Source of the DNA: Pleomorphomonas sp. PLEO
Lineage (GTDB): Bacteria > Pseudomonadota > Alphaproteobacteria > Rhizobiales > Pleomorphomonadaceae
Assembly (NCBI RefSeq): GCF_041320595.1
Contig: NZ_CP166625.1
Location: forward strand, 4,896,001 to 4,960,000
Direction of reading: 5' to 3'
Length of the DNA stretch: 64,000 nucleotides
Shown: in pieces, positions 1 to 7,228 of the stretch
How positions within the stretch are numbered: the stretch's first letter is position 1
Layout: each line of letters starts with the position of its first letter
Translations under genes and position numbers: made by a program
Notes under the pieces: model-generated
Seen by the model: the letters and a program-made list of their open reading frames with translations, nothing else
Database searches by the model: none
Told to the model about the DNA's origin: nothing

Positions 1-870
1 GGCCGCCTTGCTGACCATGGCATCCCGCTGGTCGTTGCCAATGCCCGATTGTCGCCGCGCTCCTTCCGGGGCTGGCAGAGAGCGGCGCCGGCGGCGCGGG
101 CGGTGTTCCGACGCATGTCGCTGGTGCTGGCTCAGACCGATGACGATGGGGCTCGCTTCTCCGGGCTCGGGGCGCCCAAAGTTTCCACATTCGGCAACAT
201 CAAATTCGACGCCGGCCTGCCGGACGTCGGGCTGGCCGATCTCGATGCGCTGAAGGAGGGCATCGGTGAGCGACCGGTAGTGCTGGCCGCCTCAACCCAC
301 CCCGGCGAGGACGAGGTGGTGCTGACCGCATTTCTGAAGATCAAGGAGAATCGGCCGGAGACGCTGCTCGTCATTGTCCCGCGTCACCCGGTGCGCGGCG
401 GCGACATAGCGCTGCTCTCGGGGGCAGCCGGCCTTGCAACACGTCGTCGCACCGCCGGCGAACTCCCCGACGCGACGACAGAAGTCTATGTTGCCGACAC
501 ACTTGGCGAACTGGGTGCCTTTTTCAGTCTCGCCGACGTCGTGTTGATGGCGGGAACGTTCATCGACGGTATTGGCGGTCACAACCTCATCGAACCGGCC
601 CGTCTCGGCGCAGCGGTGATCAGCGGGCCGCATTTTTCCAACTGGCTCGACATCTATCACGCGTTCATCGACGCTGGCGGGCTAAGGATTGTCCACTCGT
701 CCGACGAGCTGGCCGAGGCAACGCTGAGCCTCATCGACGATCCAGCCCTCAGAATCGTTCAGGCGAAAGCCGGTGAGCGGGTGGTGTCGGGTTCGGCGGG
801 CGCCGTTGCGCAGACCATCGAGGCCATCACGCCGATGATCGGCAAGCCCTCTGGTGGCGGTCCATGCTGA
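1..870 (+). CDS. waaA: 3-deoxy-D-manno-octulosonic acid (Kdo) transferase, C-terminal part
   Basis: Family GT30 enzyme that transfers Kdo from CMP-Kdo to the lipid A precursor at the inner membrane. The frame is open from base 1, so only the last 289 residues are present; the N-terminal membrane anchor and acceptor domain lie outside the window (family length is about 430). Seen in the sequence are the family blocks AASTHPGEDE, IVPRHPVRGG and, near the C-terminus, GGHNLIEPARLG, all in the nucleotide-sugar half of the GT-B fold. The stop overlaps the lpxK start by 7 bases, so the two lipid A genes are translationally coupled. Identification is secure; mono- or bifunctionality cannot be read from this part. 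Confidence 0.93.
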   Translation, partial: GRLADHGIPLVVANARLSPRSFRGWQRAAPAARAVFRRMSLVLAQTDDDGARFSGLGAPKVSTFGNIKFDAGLPDVGLADLDALKEGIGERPVVLAASTHPGEDEVVLTAFLKIKENRPETLLVIVPRHPVRGGDIALLSGAAGLATRRRTAGELPDATTEVYVADTLGELGAFFSLADVVLMAGTFIDGIGGHNLIEPARLGAAVISGPHFSNWLDIYHAFIDAGGLRIVHSSDELAEATLSLIDDPALRIVQAKAGERVVSGSAGAVAQTIEAITPMIGKPSGGGPC

Positions 871-1883
871 CGCCGGCCTTCTGGTGGAAGCGAAAAGGCC
901 CCACCGCCCTATTGCTGGCTCCCCTCGGTCTCATCTATGGCGCCGTTACGGCGCGACGCATGCGGCGACCCGGCGGCGCTGAGCCGCCGCTTCCACTCGT
1001 CTGCGTCGGCAATTTCGTGGCTGGTGGGGCGGGCAAAACGCCGACCGCCATCGCGCTCGCTCGTTCCGCCCGCTCGGTCGGCCTCGATCCCTGCTTCCTG
1101 ACCCGGGGCCACGGCGGCCGCCTCAAAGGGCCAGTGCTCGTCAACATAGACCGTCATACTGCCCGTGACGTCGGTGACGAGGCCTTGCTGCTCGCCCGTG
1201 TGGCACCAACGGTCGTGGCGCGACGACGCGTCGATGCCTTTCCACTCCTCAGAGCGACAGGCACCGACCTCTGCATCATGGATGATGGCTTCCAGAATCC
1301 ATCGGTGAAAAAGACCTTCAGCTTCGTGGTCGTCGATGGAACGGTGGGGGTTGGCAACGGCTTGCCGCTACCGGCCGGACCGCTTCGGGCGCCCCTTCGG
1401 CGGCAGATGCTTTTGGCCGACGCAATCATCATCTACGGTGACAGCAAAAATGGACAGCGCGTTGTCCGTACGGCCGCTCGGGCCGGCAAGCCGGTGTTCC
1501 GCGCCGCACTGAATGCCAACGCGCCACCAGCCGCCCCGCATCGCCGGCTCTATGCCTTTGCTGGCATCGGTCGACCAGAAAAATTCTTCCGCTCGCTTGA
1601 AAACGAGGGCTACCGCCTCGCCGCACGCCGGGCCTTTCCCGACCACTATCCCTACCGCTTCTCCGACCTCACCCGCCTCCTCGACGAGGCAGATACGCTC
1701 GATGCCGTGCCGGTGACGACCGAGAAGGACGCCGTACGTCTGCCGCGCGGCATCGTCGGCAGCAACTGGTCCCGCGACCGCGTTGCCATATTCGGTGTGC
1801 ACACGCGCTTTTCGGAAGAACAAGCTGTGGGGTCGCTGCTCGTCGATATCCGGCGGCGCTGGATGGCGCGACACTTCAGCTAA
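864..1883 (+). CDS. lpxK: Tetraacyldisaccharide 4'-kinase
   Basis: Phosphorylates the 4' position of the tetraacyldisaccharide 1-phosphate lipid A precursor to give lipid IVA, at the cytoplasmic face of the inner membrane. The 339 residues match the family length. Residues 49-60 hold the P-loop of the family (GNFVAGGAGKTP), followed further on by DDGFQNPS, the typical LpxK motif (DDGFQ) around residue 138. A hydrophobic N-terminal stretch (residues 13-29) precedes the P-loop, as expected for this membrane-associated kinase. The ATG overlaps the waaA stop, which supports a shared transcript. High confidence. Confidence 0.95.
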   Translation: MLTPAFWWKRKGPTALLLAPLGLIYGAVTARRMRRPGGAEPPLPLVCVGNFVAGGAGKTPTAIALARSARSVGLDPCFLTRGHGGRLKGPVLVNIDRHTARDVGDEALLLARVAPTVVARRRVDAFPLLRATGTDLCIMDDGFQNPSVKKTFSFVVVDGTVGVGNGLPLPAGPLRAPLRRQMLLADAIIIYGDSKNGQRVVRTAARAGKPVFRAALNANAPPAAPHRRLYAFAGIGRPEKFFRSLENEGYRLAARRAFPDHYPYRFSDLTRLLDEADTLDAVPVTTEKDAVRLPRGIVGSNWSRDRVAIFGVHTRFSEEQAVGSLLVDIRRRWMARHFS

Positions 1884-1913
1884 GGCTGATTGACAGCAAA
1901 CCTGAAGCTCTGC

Positions 1914-2138
1914 TCAGCGTGCGCCAGTATGCCGGCGGTAGGCGGTAAGCGCCGCCTCGGAGTCGATATAGGGCTCCTGGTGCTCGGCGGACCAATATTT
2001 CAGGTCCTGCAGCAGAATGGGACGACCAGTGATCGCGCAACGGACGTAGTTGCCGTTGCGGAGGATCTGGTAGTCGCCGTCGAGGTAGCGGATCTGCGCC
2101 TCGCCGCCGCCGAAGGGAGTGTCCGTGCTGTTCAACAT
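1914..2138 (-). CDS. DUF2093 domain-containing small protein
   Basis: A 74-residue protein with the DUF2093 pattern seen in many Hyphomicrobiales: an N-terminal block around FGGGEAQIRYLDGDYQILRNG, then a cysteine (CAITGRPILL) and LKYWSAEHQEPY, with A-L-Y/R residues near the end. No catalytic motif is visible and no function is known to me. It lies tail-to-tail with lpxK and 40 bases downstream of the MATE gene on the same strand, so it may be read through from that gene. Recognition is by family resemblance only. Confidence 0.8.
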   Translation of the reverse strand: MLNSTDTPFGGGEAQIRYLDGDYQILRNGNYVRCAITGRPILLQDLKYWSAEHQEPYIDSEAALTAYRRHTGAR

Positions 2139-2178
2139 GAAGCGTGAATAACCTCCACTTGGCCGCCGCGCAAGAGAA

Positions 2179-3528
2179 TCATGCCGCGACTGCGAGGCGG
2201 TCGATCGAACGTCGGGCTATCCAGAGAGCAGGCAGGCCAAACAGGGCGGCTCCAATGCTCCACCAGAGGATCACCGCATCGGCGCTGCCGTGCCAGACGC
2301 CGAGCCAGCAGAATGGCAGCGTACCGAGCGTCGCCCGCCCCCAGTTGAACACGGTCGAGTAGGACGCGAAGCCGAGGTTGTTGAAGGCGGCATTGGCTAC
2401 GAACAGCGCGCCAGTGAAGATGAACGTCGGCGCCGCCCACAGGCAGTAGAAGGCGATCATCTCCGCTACACGGCCGGTCGCCTGAAAGGCCCAGTTGATG
2501 GCGTCGGTCCCCAGGAACAGAAGCATCCAGATGACGACCACATAGACCGCCGTGAACACCGCGCTGTCGGCAAGCGTTTTGCGAACGCGATCGAAACGGC
2601 GGGCGCCGACGTTCTGGCCGAAGATGGCCCCGACCGAGCCGGTGAGTGCGAAGATGCCGGCAAAGCAAAGCGGATAGATACGGCCGATGATCGACCAGCC
2701 AGCCACCGCCTCGGTGCCGAAGCGCGCGACATAGGCTGTGACCAGCATGTTGCTGATCGGGGTCGCGAGATTGGTGAGGATAGCCGGGAACGCGATGGCA
2801 AAGAGCGGCCCAGCGTCGCGACGGACACCCTCTAGCGTTGGCCACGCCAGCGCGTGGAGGCGCGGCACAAGGCCATACCAACCGACCGCGAGTGCCACGA
2901 AGCGAATCAGCACCGTAACGATGGCGGCGCCGGTAACTCCGAGATCCAGTCCGAAGATGAAAATCGGGTCGAGGATGGCGGCGGCGCCAGCACCGGCAAG
3001 GTTGATCCACAAAGTCATGCGCGGCGCGCCGAAGGCCATCAACACACCACCCATGGCCATGCTGAGAGCGAGAAGCGGCATGCCCAGCATGGTGATCCAC
3101 AGGAAATGCCGGGTGACTTCGAATGCACGCCCCTCGGCACCGAGCAGCGCGAGGCAGGGATCGAGTACGGCGGTCAAGGCCAGGGCCACAACTGTGGTCG
3201 AAGCGAAGGAAATGATCAGACCGGATGTGGCGACTCGACGAGCGCCGGCACGATCGCCTGCGCCGATGCGCCGGGCGGTATGGGCGGTCACGCCAATGGA
3301 AAAGCCAATGCCGACCGATACGATGATGAACAGCACGGCGCCGGCGTAGCCCATGGCCGCCGTCAGCACCTCGTCGTTCAGAAGCGATATGTAGAGGAGG
3401 TTGACGAGATCGACGCTAAAGATCGCCATCAGCCCCAGCGAGCCGAGGGCGGTCAACGCCACCACGTGACGGAACACTGGCCCTTCCACATAAGCAGCAG
3501 CGGCGGGCGCGCCGATGGCGTGCGTCAT
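2179..3528 (-). CDS. MATE family efflux transporter
   Basis: Multidrug and toxic compound extrusion family protein, about 449 residues with roughly twelve hydrophobic segments in the two-times-six arrangement of the family; such proteins export cationic drugs or metabolites using H+ or Na+ gradients. The first segment carries LGSLGLMAIFSVDLVNLLYIS, matching the MATE helix 1 region with its Asp. I chose the ATG at 3528 because GAGAGG lies seven bases upstream; an in-frame ATG at 3543 also exists but lies inside that ribosome-binding stretch. The substrate cannot be predicted. Confidence 0.88.
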   Translation of the reverse strand: MTHAIGAPAAAAYVEGPVFRHVVALTALGSLGLMAIFSVDLVNLLYISLLNDEVLTAAMGYAGAVLFIIVSVGIGFSIGVTAHTARRIGAGDRAGARRVATSGLIISFASTTVVALALTAVLDPCLALLGAEGRAFEVTRHFLWITMLGMPLLALSMAMGGVLMAFGAPRMTLWINLAGAGAAAILDPIFIFGLDLGVTGAAIVTVLIRFVALAVGWYGLVPRLHALAWPTLEGVRRDAGPLFAIAFPAILTNLATPISNMLVTAYVARFGTEAVAGWSIIGRIYPLCFAGIFALTGSVGAIFGQNVGARRFDRVRKTLADSAVFTAVYVVVIWMLLFLGTDAINWAFQATGRVAEMIAFYCLWAAPTFIFTGALFVANAAFNNLGFASYSTVFNWGRATLGTLPFCWLGVWHGSADAVILWWSIGAALFGLPALWIARRSIDRLAVAA

Positions 3529-3582
3529 CGTGAAACCTCTCATGCGTTCAAGAACGGACGAAGCGAAACCGGCCGGATGGCC

Positions 3583-4284
3583 TCAATTCAGCATGTCGTC
3601 CGTAGCATCCTTGAGGTCCTGAATCTGGCAGCTTTGTTCGCCGGTGATGCCGGTGCAGACCTCGAGCGAGCCGCGGTGAATCATATCCACGGAGACGTAA
3701 AGGATAATGAGCAGGCCGATCCAGGCGATCCAGCGGAAGCGATGCAGCAGGCGAGCGATCAGCGTGGCGGCCGCCCCCATCATGCCGACCGACAACAGAA
3801 GACCGATCACCAGGACGCCGACGTGGTCCCGCGCCACGCCGGCCACCGCCAGAACGTTGTCGAGCGACATGGAGACGTCGGCGAGGATGATCTGGGTCAA
3901 TGCTTGGCCGAAGGTCTTGCCGGCCGATGCCGGCGTCACATCGCAGGCGGCTGCGTCGAGCGCCTGCTCGGCCGCTTCGACACCGCGCGCCTCCTCGTGG
4001 CGGCTCGACCGGATCTCGCGGAACATCTTCCAGCAGACCCAGAGCAATAGAACGCCGCCGGCCAGCGTCAGCCCGACGACAGCCAGCAGATGCGTGGTAA
4101 TGACGGCGAACAGGATACGTAGCGCAACGGCGCCGCCAATACCCCAGAAAATGACCTTACGCCGGATGGTCGGATCGACACCGGCTGCCGCCATGCCAAC
4201 GACGATGGCGTTATCCCCCGCCAACACGACGTCGATGAAGACGACCTGTGCCAGAGCGGCAAGCTCAACCGACAGGAAATCCAT
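3583..4284 (-). CDS. TerC family integral membrane protein (YjbE type)
   Basis: TerC-family membrane protein of about 233 residues with seven or so hydrophobic segments. Key acidic motifs of the family are present twice: DVVLAGDNAIVV near the N-terminus and DVSMSLDNVLAVAG in the middle, the two inverted-repeat halves that carry conserved Asp/Asn residues within the membrane. Members of this family export or handle Mn2+ and are linked to tellurium resistance. A loop with several acidic residues and one Cys separates the halves. The ATG at 4284 is preferred; an in-frame GTG at 4293 would add three residues. It follows the HAD gene on the same strand after a roughly 120-base structured gap. Confidence 0.87.
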   Translation of the reverse strand: MDFLSVELAALAQVVFIDVVLAGDNAIVVGMAAAGVDPTIRRKVIFWGIGGAVALRILFAVITTHLLAVVGLTLAGGVLLLWVCWKMFREIRSSRHEEARGVEAAEQALDAAACDVTPASAGKTFGQALTQIILADVSMSLDNVLAVAGVARDHVGVLVIGLLLSVGMMGAAATLIARLLHRFRWIAWIGLLIILYVSVDMIHRGSLEVCTGITGEQSCQIQDLKDATDDMLN

Positions 4285-4293
4285 TGAAAACAC

Positions 4294-4400
4294 GGCGTGC
4301 GTCCCAACCTTGTTCGGCGAGACGCCGAGATCAGACCTGTCGGGCCATACTCCCGACCGCCGGTCAGGTAGGGCGCCCGAGGGAAAATTTCAATGGGCTG
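4294..4400 (-). promoter_or_regulatory. Structured leader of the TerC-like gene, possible riboswitch
   Basis: On the minus strand, the gap before the TerC-like gene contains a hairpin at 4339-4357 (GTCGGG, 7-base loop, CCCGAC), an overlapping alternative hairpin at 4352-4368 (CCTGACC, GGC, GGTCGGG) and a perfect hairpin at 4314-4328 (TCGGCG, TCT, CGCCGA) just before the start codon. The first two use the same bases and exclude each other. GGGAGTA occurs in the first loop. TerC genes are often under the Mn2+-sensing yybP-ykoY riboswitch, but I could not match the full consensus of that class, so only a regulated leader is claimed. Confidence 0.35.
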
Positions 4401-4407
4401 ACGGAAT

Positions 4408-5061
4408 TTAAGTCCTCGATATTTCTACGGATATAGGCGTTTCGAGCAGACCGTGGGCGACGAGCACATTCTCAAGCGCCGAGGGCGTGGTGAAGACCGC
4501 CGCGGACATCCCCGCGGCCCGGGCACCGTCCACGTTCTCCGGCATATCGTCGGTGAAGAAGCTCTCTTCTGGATAAAAGCCTAGCTGTTCGAGCGCCCGA
4601 TGAAACACCTGCGGGTCTGGTTTCATCGTCGAGAAGGAGGAGGACACCAGGAAACGATCGCCGACAAGGCGAGCAAGATCTGGAGCCAGGGTTTCCCTGT
4701 AGGCATGAACTAAGGGGCCGTTATTGGTCAGTACGCCGACAGCTGTTCCAGTTGCGATCAGTCGCTCGATAAGGGCGAGCGTGCCGGAAATGAGCCGCAT
4801 GGCACGCCGGCGCGCCTCGACCCAATCTGTGACGGCGAGCGGGTAGCCGAGACGGTTGCGCCAGGATTCGATGTACAGCTCCGATGTCGGAAACGCGCCA
4901 CCGTCGGCGGCCGCTTCCAGCCCCTCGCTCCAGATACGATCGTTGATGAACGCCGGCTCCAGGCCGGTGACACTGGCAAGGTAGGCAATGCGATCGGCGC
5001 GGGTATAGGTGTAGACGACATCGTCCATGTCGAACAAGGCGAGGCGGATGGAAGCCGGCAT
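4408..5061 (-). CDS. HAD family hydrolase (subfamily IA-like)
   Basis: A 217-residue haloacid dehalogenase superfamily phosphatase. Motif I is FDMDDVVY with nucleophile D11 and general acid D13; motif II is the Thr in GVLTNNG; motif III the Lys in STMKPDPQVF; motif IV the acidic pair in SFFTDDMPENVDGA. The helical cap between motifs I and II is that of subfamily IA, as in phosphoglycolate- or pyrimidine-phosphatase-like enzymes. It starts three bases after tldD ends on the same strand, so the two are probably co-transcribed. The substrate is unknown. Confidence 0.85.
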   Translation of the reverse strand: MPASIRLALFDMDDVVYTYTRADRIAYLASVTGLEPAFINDRIWSEGLEAAADGGAFPTSELYIESWRNRLGYPLAVTDWVEARRRAMRLISGTLALIERLIATGTAVGVLTNNGPLVHAYRETLAPDLARLVGDRFLVSSSFSTMKPDPQVFHRALEQLGFYPEESFFTDDMPENVDGARAAGMSAAVFTTPSALENVLVAHGLLETPISVEISRT

Positions 5062-5064
5062 CGA

Positions 5065-6486
5065 TCAGGTCGCCGTGCCGCCAATGGTGACCGCGTCGAT
5101 GCGAAGCGACGGCTGGCCGACCCCGACCGGCACGCTCTGGCCAGCCTTGCCGCACATGCCGATACCACGGTCGATTTCGAGGTCGTTACCGATCATGGAG
5201 ACGCGCTTCATTGCCTCCGGGCCATTGCCGATCAGCATGGCGCCCTTGATCGGTTCGCCGACCTTGCCGTCGCGCACGCGATAGGCTTCGGTGCAATCGA
5301 ACACGAACTTGCCGGAGGTGATATCTACCTGCCCGCCCGAGAAGGAAACGGCGTAGATGCCATCCTTCACCGAAGCGATGATCTCCTCGCGGCTCTTGTC
5401 ACCCGAGAGCATGTAGGTGTTGGTCATGCGTGGCATCGGCACATGAGCATAGGACTGGCGGCGGCCATTACCGGTGGATTCGGCGCCCATCAGGCGGGCG
5501 TTCTGACGGTCCTGCATATAGCCGACGAGACGACCGTCCTCGATCAGCACCGTTCTGCGGCTCGGCGTTCCCTCGTCGTCGATGGTGAGCGAGCCGCGCG
5601 CTTCCGGCAGCGTACCGTCATCGACGATCGTGACGCCCTTTGCCGCCACCTGTTCACCCATCAGACCGGCGAAGGCGGACGTCTTCTTACGATTGAAATC
5701 GCCCTCAAGACCATGGCCCACCGCCTCGTGCAGCAGCACACCGGTCCAGCCAGGGCCGAGCACGACATCGAAGGTGCCGGCCGGCGCCGGTTTCGCCTCG
5801 AGATTGACCAGCGCCTGCCGAAGCGCCTCATCGACAGCATATTGCCAGCGTTCCGGCGTGATGAAGCCGTCGAGCCCCAAGCGGCCGCCCTCGCCGTAGG
5901 AACCGCTCTCCTGGCGGTCGCCGTTGCCGGCGATCAGCGAAACATTGACACGGACCAGCGGCCGTACATCTCGGAGATGGACACCGTCGGCGCGGATGAT
6001 CTCGACGATCTTGTGACTGGTGGTGATCGACGCCGTCACCTGCCGTACGCGGGGGTCGCGGGCACGCGCCCAGGCGTCGATCTCAGAGAGCAGCGTGACC
6101 TTGTCGGAAAAGGCTGGCGACAGGAGCGGATTGACGTCGCCGTAGAGCTTGCGATTGGTCGGCCGCGGCGGTTCGGCAAGCGTGCCGGAATAGCCCATTG
6201 AGACGGCCTTCACCGCGTCGGCGGCTCGGCGCAGCGCCTTTTCCGAGAGATCATCGGCATGCGCGTAGCCTACCGCCTCGCCGGCCACTGCCCGAAGACC
6301 AAAGCCCTGGTTGACATCGTAAGTGGCGGTCTTGAGGCGGCCGTTGTCGAAGCTGAGCGCCTCGCCTTCCGAACGTTCCAGGTAGAGTTCGCCATCATCG
6401 GCATCGGCGAGCGCATCGGCAACGATGCGCTGCGTCATCTCGGGGTCCAATCCGGCGAGAGCGAGAAGGTCGTGGCGTTCGGTCAT
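5065..6486 (-). CDS. tldD: Metalloprotease TldD
   Basis: Subunit of the TldD/TldE (PmbA) protease, which cleaves extended peptides and processes modified peptides such as microcins. The zinc motif HEAVGH is at residues 253-258 in LLHEAVGHGLEGDF. The 473-residue length fits TldD. The chosen ATG (6486) gives MTERHDLL, matching the family; the frame is open 28 codons further upstream but that part looks non-coding. No tldE/pmbA partner is present in the window. It precedes the HAD phosphatase with a 3-base gap. Confidence 0.93.
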   Translation of the reverse strand: MTERHDLLALAGLDPEMTQRIVADALADADDGELYLERSEGEALSFDNGRLKTATYDVNQGFGLRAVAGEAVGYAHADDLSEKALRRAADAVKAVSMGYSGTLAEPPRPTNRKLYGDVNPLLSPAFSDKVTLLSEIDAWARARDPRVRQVTASITTSHKIVEIIRADGVHLRDVRPLVRVNVSLIAGNGDRQESGSYGEGGRLGLDGFITPERWQYAVDEALRQALVNLEAKPAPAGTFDVVLGPGWTGVLLHEAVGHGLEGDFNRKKTSAFAGLMGEQVAAKGVTIVDDGTLPEARGSLTIDDEGTPSRRTVLIEDGRLVGYMQDRQNARLMGAESTGNGRRQSYAHVPMPRMTNTYMLSGDKSREEIIASVKDGIYAVSFSGGQVDITSGKFVFDCTEAYRVRDGKVGEPIKGAMLIGNGPEAMKRVSMIGNDLEIDRGIGMCGKAGQSVPVGVGQPSLRIDAVTIGGTAT

Positions 6487-6604
6487 CGGCGGCAGCGTCC
6501 CATCATAAGGAGGATCGACTCTTCCATAAAAGCAAACGTCCGGGTGCTCCAGCCTCCGGACGCGCAACATGTCGTGTTTCCGGTCCGACCGTACAAGTGC
6601 GTAC

Positions 6605-7126
6605 TTACGGCAGAGCGTCGAAGCCTTCCTTGAACCCCTTCAGCGAGATTGGAATGCCGATACCGTCTTCCGGCGAATCGTAGATGATGAACAGCGCCTT
6701 GGCACTCTTCTCCAACTGGCTGACCAGGTCGTCCTGCAGAACCACCTCGGCGTAGCAGCCGCGCGCTCGGCAACGAACGAAACCGACGCGGCCAATGTCC
6801 TTGTCGTCGATCCGAAGCCCCAGCCCGGCCATCAGATAAACACCAAGCGGGGCGAGGACCCGCATGATCTTCGCCTTCTTGTCGACCGTCTTCACGATCA
6901 GCACGGAAAGGCCAATGTTATCACGGTCCTCGGCGGTAACATTCTGCACCATGGCGCATTGCTTGTCGCGCGCGCCGACCGGCTGGTCGCAGCGGATCTG
7001 CCAATCGCCGTGCACCGACTCGACTTTACCGTCGACGAATTCCTGCGCCACCGCCGCGGAAAGCGTCGCCGGCAGCGAGCCCAAGGCGAGCAGAGCGGAA
7101 AGGCAGGCGGAAAGAACGGTCCTCAT
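6605..7126 (-). CDS. Invasion-associated locus B (IalB) family protein
   Basis: A 173-residue secreted protein. Residues 1-28 form a signal peptide (LSACLSALLALGSLPATLSAAVAQ, cleavage likely after AVA-Q). The mature part has the IalB pattern: HGDWQIRCD near the N-terminus, a Cys in KQCAMVQ, and a later pair of Cys in RCRARGC. IalB from Bartonella is linked with erythrocyte invasion, but the family is widespread in non-pathogenic Hyphomicrobiales and its general role in the periplasm is not settled. It stands alone between tldD and the large GGDEF-EAL gene, 102 bases downstream of the latter. Confidence 0.88.
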   Translation of the reverse strand: MRTVLSACLSALLALGSLPATLSAAVAQEFVDGKVESVHGDWQIRCDQPVGARDKQCAMVQNVTAEDRDNIGLSVLIVKTVDKKAKIMRVLAPLGVYLMAGLGLRIDDKDIGRVGFVRCRARGCYAEVVLQDDLVSQLEKSAKALFIIYDSPEDGIGIPISLKGFKEGFDALP

Positions 7127-7228
7127 GACGGTTATGATCCTCTCGTCAACGTCCCAGACCCAGGAGACCGGCGGCGAATCGCCGGCCGATCCTTATTCCC
7201 ATACTTGCAGCGGCGCGAAAAGACACGG

